Source of the DNA: Acetobacteraceae bacterium
GTDB taxonomy: Bacteria; Pseudomonadota; Alphaproteobacteria; Acetobacterales; Acetobacteraceae
Direction of reading: 5' to 3'
Length of the DNA: 7,589 bases
Assembly: GCA_027340195.1 (NCBI GenBank)
Contig: DAHWNE010000424.1
Span: 1-7,589 of the forward strand
The position numbers were made by a program, and so were the translations under genes. Positions 1 to 6,787 of the stretch are shown here, one piece after another (the first letter of the stretch is position 1; the number at the start of each line of letters is the position of its first letter). The notes under the pieces are model-generated. The model did not search any database, was not told the origin of the DNA, and saw only the letters and a list, made by a program, of their open reading frames with translations.

Positions 1-329
1 TGGTGGTCGATGACGACCCCGAAGTCCGCGAGATCGTCAGTGACATCCTGCTCGACTACGGCCACCAGGTGCTCGCCGCCGCCGGCGGCAGCGAGGCGCT
101 GCGCCTGATCGAGGCCACCCCCCGCATCGACCTGATGATCACCGACGTGCGGATGCCCGACATCTCCGGCCTGGAACTCGCCGCCCGCGCCCGCCGCGCC
201 CGCGAGGGCCTGCGGGTGATCCTGATCTCGGGCTATTTTCCCGGCGTCGATGTCGGCGCCCGGGTGCTGCTCAAGCCCTTCCGCATGGCCGAGCTGCACG
301 CCGCCGTTCAGGCCGAACTCGGCGGCTGA
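1..329 (+). CDS. Receiver (REC) domain protein, 3' end only (5' truncated by window)
   Basis: CheY-like phosphoacceptor domain, about 108 residues visible. Numbering from the GTG at position 3, the acidic pocket is D3-D4-D5, the phosphorylated aspartate is D48 in ITDVRMPD, the switch serine is S76 in LISGY, and the conserved lysine is K91 in LLKPF. All key receiver residues are therefore present and the domain should be active. The GTG at position 3 is probably an internal valine of the usual hydrophobic strand before the DDD motif, so the reading frame very likely continues upstream of the window. The protein stops straight after the receiver domain, with no DNA-binding output domain. That fits the C-terminal receiver of a hybrid sensor histidine kinase, for which the LISGY and LLKPF wording is typical; a stand-alone CheY-like regulator is the alternative. 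Its last 22 bases overlap the 3' end of hpnN on the opposite strand. Signal and target are unknown. Confidence 0.9.
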   Translation, partial: VVDDDPEVREIVSDILLDYGHQVLAAAGGSEALRLIEATPRIDLMITDVRMPDISGLELAARARRAREGLRVILISGYFPGVDVGARVLLKPFRMAELHAAVQAELGG

Positions 330-2914
330 TCCTCCCGCCGGACGCTCGCCAGCAGCGCCGGCACGAAGACCAGGGACGCCAGCAAGGTGGTGCCCAGGCT
401 CACCAGCAGCAGCTCCCCCATGCTGGCGGTCCCGGGGTGGTGAGAGGCCGCGAGGGAGCCGAACGCGGTCCCGGTGGTCAGCGCCGAGAACAGGATCGCC
501 CGCGCCGTCGCCGACCCCAGCACCGCGTGCCGCCCGGACCGCCAGTTCATCACGAAATAGATATTGAACGCCACGCCCACCCCCAGCAGCAGCGGCAGGG
601 CGATGATGTTGGCGTAGTTCAGCGGCAGCGGCACCAGCACCGCCACCAGCAGGGTCAGCAGCGCGGACAGCAGCAGCGGCGCCAGCACCAGCGCCACCTC
701 GCGCGCCCGGCGCAGGGTGATCGCCAGGATCACCGTGATCGCCGCCAGCGCCAGCAGCCCGGCGGTGCGGAACGAATCGACGATGGTGCGCGCGGTCGCC
801 ACCACCGTCACCGCCGGCCCGCCGGCATCCGGCGCCACCGCCAGCACCTGATGGACGAAGGCGGCGAGGCCGGCGCTGGTGCGGCTGGCGGCCTCGGTCG
901 GCACCACCTGCACCCGCGCCCGCCCGTCCGGCAGCACCCAGTCCCGCGCGATCGCCGGCGGGATCTGCGCGGCGGTGACCGGCCCCGCCGACAACGCCGC
1001 CCGCAACCGGGAGAGTTCCTCGGGCAGGAACCGGGTCAGCGCGGCGTTGGCCGCCATCAGCACCGAATCGGGCGCCTTCGCCAGCCGCCCGAGGTCGGCG
1101 GCGATCGGCGCCAGGCCGGGATGCGGCCCCGGCCGGCGCAGCGCGGCCAGCAGCTGCGCCCGCGCCGTTTTCGCCGCCAGCCGGATCTGCGCCGCGTCCG
1201 CCGGCACCACCGGCGACAGCGGCAGCAGCGTCGGCCCCAGAATCTGCGCCGCGTCGGCGATGATGGCCAGCTTCCGCTTCTGATGCGCCGGCACGAAGCT
1301 GGCCAGGCTGCGCGTGTCATCCACCCCCGGCAGCGGCGCGATCCGCTTCGCCAGCGCCGCCGCCGCGCCGACATTCGGGGTCAGGATGTCGATGGTGAAC
1401 GGGTTGGTGAGCGGCGATCCCATCAGGTCGCGCAGCGTCCGCATCGCCTCGGTATTCGGGTTCTTGGTGTCCAGCGGGTTGGCATCGAAGCCGAGATGCG
1501 GCGCCGCCACCGCCCCGGCCAGCGCCAGCACCGCGAACACCGCCAGGATGGGTCGCCGGTGACGGCGGATCATCGCATCCAGCGCGGCGCCATGGCCGAA
1601 GCCCACCATCGTCGCTTCCCCGCGCGGGCGGAACAGCGTGATCGCGGCGGGCAGGAAAGTGACGGTGCAGGCAAAGGCGATCAGCATCCCCACTCCGGCG
1701 ATCAGCCCGAGCTCGGCGACACCGACGAAGCTGGTCGGCACGAAGGCCAGGAACCCGGTGGCCGTGGCGGCGGCGGCCACCAGGATCTGCGTGCCGACCC
1801 GCGCCGCGGTGCGCCGCAGCGCCTCCGCCGGGTCGGGGAATTCGAACCGCCGCTCCCGGTAGCGGACACAGAACTGGATGGAGAAATCCACCGCGATGCC
1901 CACGAACAGCACCCCGAACCCCACCGAGACCAGGTTGAGCGTGCCCACCGCCACCGAGGCGAACAGCAGGGTGAGCGACAGCCCCAGCCCCAGGGTCATC
2001 AGGATCGGCAGGATCAGCCGCCACGACCGCACCGCCAGGATCAGCCAGAGGGTAATCAGCGCCAAGCTGACCGCGAGGCCCCAGACCATCCCCTCCGCGA
2101 CGGAGGCGAACTCCTCATCGGAAAGCGCGATCTGCCCGGTGATGCGCACCCGCGCGGCGCCGGAGCGCACGAAGGGCAGCTTGGCGGCGATGGCCCGCGC
2201 CGCCCGCGTCGCGGCCCCCCCAGGCTCGAGGTCGCCGTAGTTCAACCGCGGGTGCGCCAGCACGAAGCGATATTGACCCGCGAGTTTCGCCGTCGGGCCG
2301 GCGAGCAGGGTCTGCCACGACAGCGGCCGCGGCTTGCCCGCCAGCACGCCGGCCAGCGCCTGGTGGAACGCGGCCAGCGCCGGCAGATACGGGGTGAGAT
2401 CGACCCCGCCCTTCTGCACCCCCACCCCGATCAGCGCCAGCGCCGAGAACAGCCCGCGCGCCGAGGGATCGGCCGTCAGCTGGCCGAGGAACGGCTGCGC
2501 CGCAATGGTGCGGTCCATCAGCGCGCGCAGCTTCGCGGTGGGCAGGAACAACAGCCCCTCGCGGTCGAAATAGGGCGAGGAATCGGGACGGACGGCGTCG
2601 AGGAAATGCGCGTGATCCGCCCGCAGCGCCACCGCCAGCGCATGGGCGGTGGCGTCCGCCTCCTCTGGCTCTTTCGCGTCGATCACGAACACCAGCAGGT
2701 TGTTGAACTGCGGAAAGGCGCGGTCGAAGGCGATCTCGGCCCGTCGCCAGGGCAGCGAGGCGGCGAACAGCGCGTCGGTGTTGGTGGTGATCCCGAGATG
2801 GCCGGCGGCGAACAGCACCGAGAGAACGGCGAGCAGCACCCCGCCCACGACGACGCGGACGGCATGGCGGCGGGAGGCATCGGCCAAGCGGACGAGCAGG
2901 GCGGAGAGCGGCAT
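308..2914 (-). CDS. hpnN: HpnN-type hopanoid transporter, RND superfamily
   Basis: Inner-membrane RND transporter of 868 residues, the usual size for HpnN, which is known to carry hopanoids towards the outer membrane. It has the two-fold RND layout: TM1 at about 18-37, a periplasmic loop at 38-275, a TM block at about 276-430, then TM7 at about 455-472, a second loop at 473-711 and a final TM block at about 712-856. HpnN-like wording includes GITTNTDALFAASLPW (41-56) and the C-terminal HHPGTASMGELL (825-836). D343 in GIAVDFSIQF lies where RND proteins keep a proton-relay aspartate; the matching second-half motif reads GVAFNIYF, with N784. The ATG at 2914 is chosen because the protein then begins just before TM1. 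A TTG at 2977 would add 21 Pro/His-rich residues. Neither start has a clear Shine-Dalgarno sequence, so the start is uncertain. The gene is divergent from the MetE-like gene. No other hopanoid gene is visible in the window. Confidence 0.9.
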   Translation of the reverse strand: MPLSALLVRLADASRRHAVRVVVGGVLLAVLSVLFAAGHLGITTNTDALFAASLPWRRAEIAFDRAFPQFNNLLVFVIDAKEPEEADATAHALAVALRADHAHFLDAVRPDSSPYFDREGLLFLPTAKLRALMDRTIAAQPFLGQLTADPSARGLFSALALIGVGVQKGGVDLTPYLPALAAFHQALAGVLAGKPRPLSWQTLLAGPTAKLAGQYRFVLAHPRLNYGDLEPGGAATRAARAIAAKLPFVRSGAARVRITGQIALSDEEFASVAEGMVWGLAVSLALITLWLILAVRSWRLILPILMTLGLGLSLTLLFASVAVGTLNLVSVGFGVLFVGIAVDFSIQFCVRYRERRFEFPDPAEALRRTAARVGTQILVAAAATATGFLAFVPTSFVGVAELGLIAGVGMLIAFACTVTFLPAAITLFRPRGEATMVGFGHGAALDAMIRRHRRPILAVFAVLALAGAVAAPHLGFDANPLDTKNPNTEAMRTLRDLMGSPLTNPFTIDILTPNVGAAAALAKRIAPLPGVDDTRSLASFVPAHQKRKLAIIADAAQILGPTLLPLSPVVPADAAQIRLAAKTARAQLLAALRRPGPHPGLAPIAADLGRLAKAPDSVLMAANAALTRFLPEELSRLRAALSAGPVTAAQIPPAIARDWVLPDGRARVQVVPTEAASRTSAGLAAFVHQVLAVAPDAGGPAVTVVATARTIVDSFRTAGLLALAAITVILAITLRRAREVALVLAPLLLSALLTLLVAVLVPLPLNYANIIALPLLLGVGVAFNIYFVMNWRSGRHAVLGSATARAILFSALTTGTAFGSLAASHHPGTASMGELLLVSLGTTLLASLVFVPALLASVRREDQPPSSA

Positions 2915-2959
2915 GGCGGCGGTCAATAGGGGAGGCGCGGGACGCGGTCCATGCGGGGG

Positions 2960-2988
2960 TTCGCAATGCGGCGGCAACCGGACAGAAT
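2960..2988 (+). promoter_or_regulatory. Possible sigma70-type promoter for the MetE-like gene
   Basis: In the 103-base divergent spacer between hpnN and the MetE-like gene, TTCGCA (2960-2965) and CAGAAT (2983-2988) are separated by 17 bases. Each matches the -35 and -10 consensus at 4 of 6 positions. The placement, about 30 bases before the start codon, is sensible. The match is weak and such pairs arise by chance, so this is only a candidate. No riboswitch-sized leader fits in this spacer, and I saw no convincing promoter for hpnN on the other strand. Confidence 0.25.
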
Positions 2989-3017
2989 GGCGCGTCTTGG
3001 AGTCCAGGAGGGGTCAC

Positions 3018-4142
3018 ATGTCCGCCAGCCTCGGGGCGCGTCCGCGCCCGCCGTTCCGCGCCGATCATGTCGGCAGCCTGCTGCGCCCGCGCCGCCTGGC
3101 CGAGGCGCGCGCCGCCCATCGCGCCGGCCGGCTGGACGCGGCCGGGCTGCGCGCGGTGGAGGATGCCGCCATCGCCGAGGCGATCGCCATGCAGGAGCGC
3201 ATCGGCCTGCGCGCCGCGACCGACGGCGAGTACCGCCGCGCCTACTGGCACTATGATTTCGTCTCCGGGCTGACCGGGGTCGAGATCTACGAACCCGATC
3301 AGAAGATCGCCTTCAAGGGCGCCACCCTGGGCCACGCGCTGCGGGTGACCGGGCCGATTCGCTACGAGGCGCCGGTGATGGTGGAGGATTTCCGCTTCGT
3401 CGCCCAGCATGTGAAGACCGCGATCCCGAAGCAGACCATCCCCTCCCCCTCGGTGGTGCATTTCCGCGGCGGGCGGGATGCGATCGACCGCGCCGCCTAT
3501 CCCGATCTCGACCGGTTCTTCGCCGATCTGGGGGCGGCCTATCGCGGCGCGGTGGGCGGCTTCGCCGCCGCCGGCTGCCGGTATCTGCAACTGGACGAGG
3601 TCTATATCGCCTATCTCTGCGACCCCGAGCAGATCGCCGGCCTGCGCGCGCGCGGCGAGCATGTGGAGGGGCTGCTCGAGCGCTACGCCGATCTGATCAA
3701 TTTCTCGATCGGCGCGCGGCCGGCGGACATGGTGATCTCCATGCATCTCTGCCGCGGCAATTTCCGCTCCACCTGGGTCGCCTCCGGCGGCTACGAGCCG
3801 GTGGCGGAGGTGCTGTTCAACAAGATCGGCGTCGATGCGTATTTCATGGAATACGATTCCGAGCGCGCCGGCGGATTCGAGCCGCTGCGCTTCGTCCCGC
3901 GCGGGCCGAAGATGGTGGTGCTGGGGCTGGTCACCTCCAAGACCGGCCAGCTCGAGACCAAGGACGAGCTGAAGCGACGGATCGAGGCGGCGAGCCGGTT
4001 CCTGCCGCTGGAGCAGTTGGCGATCAGCCCGCAATGCGGCTTCGCCTCCACCGAGGAGGGCAATCTGCTGTCCGAGGAGCAGCAATGGGCCAAGCTGCGG
4101 TTGTGCGTGGAGGTGGCGCAGGAGGTGTGGGGCGGCGTCTGA
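3018..4142 (+). CDS. Cobalamin-independent methionine synthase-like protein (MetE C-terminal domain family)
   Basis: Cytosolic, zinc-dependent methyltransferase of 374 residues, matching the single-domain MetE-like family (Bacillus YxjG/YxjH type). It is not full-length MetE, which has an extra N-terminal half and about 750 residues. The zinc ligands are visible: H243 and C245 in SMHLCRGN, E278 in YFMEYDSE, and C340 in ISPQCGF. The N-terminal HVGSLLRP (17-24) and QLDEVYIAY (191-199) match the conserved substrate-binding parts of the fold; D193 corresponds to the homocysteine-binding aspartate. The family transfers a methyl group to homocysteine or a similar thiol, but for single-domain members the real methyl donor and acceptor are often unproven, so I leave the symbol blank. 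The start is fixed by a strong AGGAGG (3006-3011) six bases before the ATG; the open frame continues upstream but there it lies antisense to hpnN. The gene is probably monocistronic: 181 bases with their own regulatory sites follow it. Confidence 0.9.
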   Translation: MSASLGARPRPPFRADHVGSLLRPRRLAEARAAHRAGRLDAAGLRAVEDAAIAEAIAMQERIGLRAATDGEYRRAYWHYDFVSGLTGVEIYEPDQKIAFKGATLGHALRVTGPIRYEAPVMVEDFRFVAQHVKTAIPKQTIPSPSVVHFRGGRDAIDRAAYPDLDRFFADLGAAYRGAVGGFAAAGCRYLQLDEVYIAYLCDPEQIAGLRARGEHVEGLLERYADLINFSIGARPADMVISMHLCRGNFRSTWVASGGYEPVAEVLFNKIGVDAYFMEYDSERAGGFEPLRFVPRGPKMVVLGLVTSKTGQLETKDELKRRIEAASRFLPLEQLAISPQCGFASTEEGNLLSEEQQWAKLRLCVEVAQEVWGGV

Positions 4143-4160
4143 TCCGGTCCGCCGGCATGA

Positions 4161-4189
4161 CTGTCACGGGAACGTCGCCATAGCTTCAC
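4161..4189 (+). promoter_or_regulatory. Candidate upstream Pho box (three 11-base-spaced half-sites, degenerate)
   Basis: CTGTCAC (4161-4167) is followed at exact 11-base steps by ACGTCGC (4172-4178) and GCTTCAC (4183-4189). The PhoB recognition unit is known as tandem 7-base repeats close to CTGTCAC/T with 4-base gaps, giving an 11-base period. Here the first unit is perfect and the next two each match at 4 of 7 positions, so this is a weaker site than the one at 4230-4247. It lies just after the MetE-like stop codon and on the same strand as the receptor gene. Confidence 0.4.
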
Positions 4190-4208
4190 ATTTCGTGGAA
4201 TTGCAGAA

Positions 4209-4237
4209 CGTGACAGCGTGTTTCGGCCGCTGTCACG
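4209..4237. repeat. Perfect 10-bp inverted repeat in the receptor promoter region
   Basis: CGTGACAGCG (4209-4218) and CGCTGTCACG (4228-4237) are exact reverse complements separated by 9 bases. The right arm contains the first half-site of the Pho box at 4230-4247. The dyad could be a binding site for a dimeric regulator, an opposed PhoB half-site, or an RNA hairpin if transcription starts upstream. There is no T-tract after it, so it does not look like a terminator. Confidence 0.6.
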
Positions 4238-4247
4238 AAGCTGTCGC
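4230..4247 (+). promoter_or_regulatory. Candidate Pho box (PhoB binding site) upstream of the TonB-dependent receptor
   Basis: CTGTCAC (4230-4236), then GAAG, then CTGTCGC (4241-4247). The two 7-base direct repeats are separated by 4 bases and match the known PhoB site at 7 of 7 and 6 of 7 positions, in the same orientation as the receptor gene 76 bases downstream. A -10-like GATAAT lies at 4280-4285 with no fitting -35. PhoB-activated promoters usually lack a -35, but the usual gap from box to -10 is about 10-11 bases and here it is 32, so the transcription start is not settled. Control by another regulator using the overlapping inverted repeat is possible. Confidence 0.55.
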
Positions 4248-4323
4248 ATTCGTTGCGGTTTACCGACGAAGCCGGCACCGATAATCGCCGCCCCGGATTG
4301 CTCCAACGCAACGGGAGAGCGGG

Positions 4324-6708
4324 ATGCAGGTGACGGATGGGTTCCGGCGCCGCCTGATGGCGGGTGCCGCGGTGGGTCTTGTGCTGGGCGCGGCCCCGGC
4401 GGCGGCATTCGCCCAGGTGGCAAATGGCGGGGCGGTGAACGCCGGGCAGGTCAGCGCCACCGGCGCGGCCACCACGGCGCCGGCCGGGGTGACGAAGAAG
4501 CCCACCCAGAAGCAGGTGTTTCACTCCAGCCAGACCGTGCGCGTGCTCAGCCGCGCGCAGATGGACCAGGCGGGTCCGGTGGGCGGCGCGGCGCAGGTTC
4601 TCTCCTACGCGCCGGGCGCCAACGTGGTCGGCTACGGCAACTCCGGGGCGACGAAATACACCGTCACCATCAACGGGGTGAACCAGGGCTGGGGCGGATA
4701 CGGCGGGCATACCGACAACGGTTCGCTCGGCATCACCTTCGACGGGGTACCGATCGTCGATCCGGCGACCTCGCTGTGGCAATCGCCCACCCTGCCGCAG
4801 ATGTCGCTGATCCAGAACACCAACATTACCTACGGGCCGGGGCTTGCATCGGATCGGTGGTATTCCAATGTCGGCGGCTCGGTGGAGTTCACGCCGATCC
4901 AGCCGACGCTGAAGCCCGGCGGCGCGCTCGAGCTGACCTACGGCAGCTACGATCAGAAGAACCTGTCGTTCTCGCTGCGCACCGGCGAATATCACGGCTG
5001 GTCCACGGTGCTGGCCGGCGGCTTCGGCAACGGCAACAGCTTCCGCAGCGCCTCCGACGGGTTCCAGAGCCCGAACGAGGACTATGCGTTCTTCGCCAAG
5101 ACCGTGAAGACCTTCGCCACCGGCGATTTCTCGCTGGGCCTGTATGACGCGCGTTCGGGCGGGTATCGGGCCCAGGTGATCCCGGTGACGGCGAACCCGG
5201 CGATCACCACCACCGGCGCCGCGGGCGCGCCGCTCTATTCGCAGCAGACGTCGGGCTTCTACAGCACCCTGCCCTTCGCGAGCTACGACAAGAAGGACTT
5301 CAACGAGATGCTGCTGACGTACGGGCGCTTCGATCAGCGCCTGGACGACACCACCACCCTGCACGACCTGGCGTGGTACATGCACATCGCGCGGCTGCAC
5401 TCGCGCCTGACCGATGTCTATAACCCGGGACCGCAGCAGAACGAGTGGAACAGCCCGCACACCAACGTTTTCGGCGACAAGCTCTGGCTGACCGAGACCC
5501 TGCCCTACAACACTATCGACGCCGGCCTCTACTACATCCACACGTTCTACAACAGCCGTAACAATTTCTACAACCCGGCCGACGGCGGCGACAAGACGGT
5601 GGTGAATATCGGCGGCAAGATCCGCTCCTCGGACTACACGCAGGACGATTTCGCGCTGTTCCTGCAGGACGAGATCCGCCCGATCCCGATGCTGCGCATC
5701 ACCCCGGGCATCCGCTTCGTCACCTACAACGTGGGCTACAGCAACAGCGCGTTGCAGGATTTCCAGTTCGCCCCCGGCGTCGCCCTCTCCTCGCACTGCC
5801 CGCTGAACGGGACCTCGACCCCCGGCAACACCAAGGCTCAGGGCGCCTCCTGCGGCGCCAACGAGTTCCGCCAGGCGGTGGAGCCCTCGCTGGATGTCAG
5901 CATCAACCCGCTGCCCTGGCTGACCCTGTATGGCGGCTATGACATCTCGACCCGCGCGCCAAGCGTGGGCGGCGGCGGCGGGCTGTTCCAGTCGGTCGAT
6001 CCGACCTCCTATCACCTGGCGCTGGCGCAGTACTATCAGTTCGGCTTCAAGGCGCATGTGCGGCATTTCGGCCCGCTGCGGCACTTCCTGTTCGGGGCGG
6101 CCTATTTCCACCTGCGCTACGCCAAGCAGGAGATCGACACCACGCTTGCCAACGGCGATACCATCTCCGCCGACGGCACCTCGGTCTATAACGGGGTCAA
6201 TCTGTTCCTGGACGACAATCCGGTGGCGCAGCTGCACGTGTTCGCCAACGCGACCATCGAGGGGTCGAAATACACCAGCTACATCACCGGCGGGGTCAGC
6301 TATAACGGCGCGCCGGTGGCCTATGTGCCGGATGCCACCTTCAATTTGGGCGGATATTACGACTTCCTGCTGCACAATACGCTGATCGAGCCGCGGGCGT
6401 GGTACCAGTTCGTCGGCAGCCAGCACATCTTCGACAACACGATCGGCGCGCCGAGCAGCCAGACCATGCCGGGCTACGGCACGCTGAACCTGGCGGTGAA
6501 GACCACCGTGCCGCTGCACCTGCCGGGCGGCTGGGGCACCCGCTACCTGGATCTGAAGCTCACCGCGCTGAACGTGCTGGACCGCAAATACAACATCTAC
6601 GAATACGTCTCCTCGGGCGGGTATTTCGGCACCCCGACGGGCGGGTATCTGCTTGCCTATCCGGGGGCGCCGTTCACCATCTACGGCTCGATCGGCGTGC
6701 GGTTCTGA
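4324..6708 (+). CDS. TonB-dependent outer-membrane receptor, substrate unknown
   Basis: Outer-membrane active-transport beta-barrel with plug, 794 residues. The N-terminus is a signal peptide with arginines at 8-10, a hydrophobic core at 11-29 and probable cleavage after A30. A short Ala/Gly/Thr-rich linker leads to a TonB-box-like stretch, QTVRVL at 70-75. The plug follows: LSRAQMDQAG, then VLSYAPGANV (92-101) and FDGVPIVDP (139-147). The plug strand usually ending in IRG reads TVTING (113-118). No FecA-type signalling domain precedes the plug. The rest is aromatic-rich, with alternating strands typical of a barrel, a Cys pair (C492, C510) probably in a surface loop, NVLDRKY near the end, and a terminal phenylalanine (GVRF) as outer-membrane proteins require. 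ATG 4324 has GGGAG (4313-4317) six bases upstream. PhoB-like sites lie in front, and exbB/exbD follow on the same strand. Phosphate-starvation control is an inference from those sites; siderophores, cofactors, sugars or organophosphates are all possible ligands. Confidence 0.95.
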   Translation: MQVTDGFRRRLMAGAAVGLVLGAAPAAAFAQVANGGAVNAGQVSATGAATTAPAGVTKKPTQKQVFHSSQTVRVLSRAQMDQAGPVGGAAQVLSYAPGANVVGYGNSGATKYTVTINGVNQGWGGYGGHTDNGSLGITFDGVPIVDPATSLWQSPTLPQMSLIQNTNITYGPGLASDRWYSNVGGSVEFTPIQPTLKPGGALELTYGSYDQKNLSFSLRTGEYHGWSTVLAGGFGNGNSFRSASDGFQSPNEDYAFFAKTVKTFATGDFSLGLYDARSGGYRAQVIPVTANPAITTTGAAGAPLYSQQTSGFYSTLPFASYDKKDFNEMLLTYGRFDQRLDDTTTLHDLAWYMHIARLHSRLTDVYNPGPQQNEWNSPHTNVFGDKLWLTETLPYNTIDAGLYYIHTFYNSRNNFYNPADGGDKTVVNIGGKIRSSDYTQDDFALFLQDEIRPIPMLRITPGIRFVTYNVGYSNSALQDFQFAPGVALSSHCPLNGTSTPGNTKAQGASCGANEFRQAVEPSLDVSINPLPWLTLYGGYDISTRAPSVGGGGGLFQSVDPTSYHLALAQYYQFGFKAHVRHFGPLRHFLFGAAYFHLRYAKQEIDTTLANGDTISADGTSVYNGVNLFLDDNPVAQLHVFANATIEGSKYTSYITGGVSYNGAPVAYVPDATFNLGGYYDFLLHNTLIEPRAWYQFVGSQHIFDNTIGAPSSQTMPGYGTLNLAVKTTVPLHLPGGWGTRYLDLKLTALNVLDRKYNIYEYVSSGGYFGTPTGGYLLAYPGAPFTIYGSIGVRF

Positions 6709-6710
6709 CG

Positions 6711-6728
6711 CTGTCACCGATCCTTCAC
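6711..6728 (+). promoter_or_regulatory. Candidate Pho box between the receptor and exbB
   Basis: CTGTCAC (6711-6717), then CGAT, then CCTTCAC (6722-6728). The direct repeats have the 11-base period of a PhoB site and match at 7 of 7 and 5 of 7 positions. The site begins two bases after the receptor stop codon and lies 59 bases before the exbB start. It repeats the motif found in front of the receptor, which strengthens both. Against it, no AT-rich -10 follows at the expected distance and a strong hairpin sits there instead. Confidence 0.4.
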
Positions 6729-6736
6729 CCGCAAAC

Positions 6737-6763
6737 CCCGCGACGTCGTGCAGACGTCGCGGG
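6737..6763. terminator. Strong GC hairpin after the receptor gene; terminator or mRNA processing element
   Basis: CCCGCGACGTC (6737-6747) and GACGTCGCGGG (6753-6763) form a perfect 11-bp stem with a 5-base loop, GTGCA. It starts 28 bases after the receptor stop and ends 24 bases before exbB. There is no T-tract on either side, so a classical rho-independent terminator is not proven. It could reduce read-through into exbB, or protect the receptor transcript end so that receptor is made in excess of ExbB/ExbD. Confidence 0.5.
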
Positions 6764-6787
6764 ACGTGCCGTTCGGAGTGCTTGCCC

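Noticed and set aside
437..2929. Very long plus-strand open frame (830 codons) opposite hpnN
   Set aside because: Its product is almost entirely Arg, Gln, Gly, His and Pro with no recognisable domain. It is the stop-poor antisense of a GC-rich gene; the minus strand encodes a clear HpnN.
2649..3017. N-terminal extension of the MetE-like reading frame
   Set aside because: The extension lies antisense to hpnN and has no family similarity. A strong AGGAGG sits directly before the ATG at 3018, where the conserved domain begins.
2915..3017. SAM or cobalamin riboswitch before the MetE-like gene
   Set aside because: The divergent spacer is only 103 bases and shows no conserved riboswitch core; a strong Shine-Dalgarno site alone explains translation.
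2115..4085. Minus-strand open frame (656 codons) spanning the MetE-like gene and the 5' part of hpnN
   Set aside because: It lies antisense to a gene with an intact zinc site and then out of frame with hpnN; composition is that of a shadow frame.
4143..4160. Terminator after the MetE-like gene
   Set aside because: Only a weak GGCGG/CCGCC pairing with a large loop and no T-tract is present.
4186..6717. Long minus-strand open frame (843 codons) opposite the TonB-dependent receptor
   Set aside because: The product is low-complexity, rich in Arg, Val, Gly, Ala and His and without motifs, while the plus strand encodes a receptor with signal peptide, plug and barrel.
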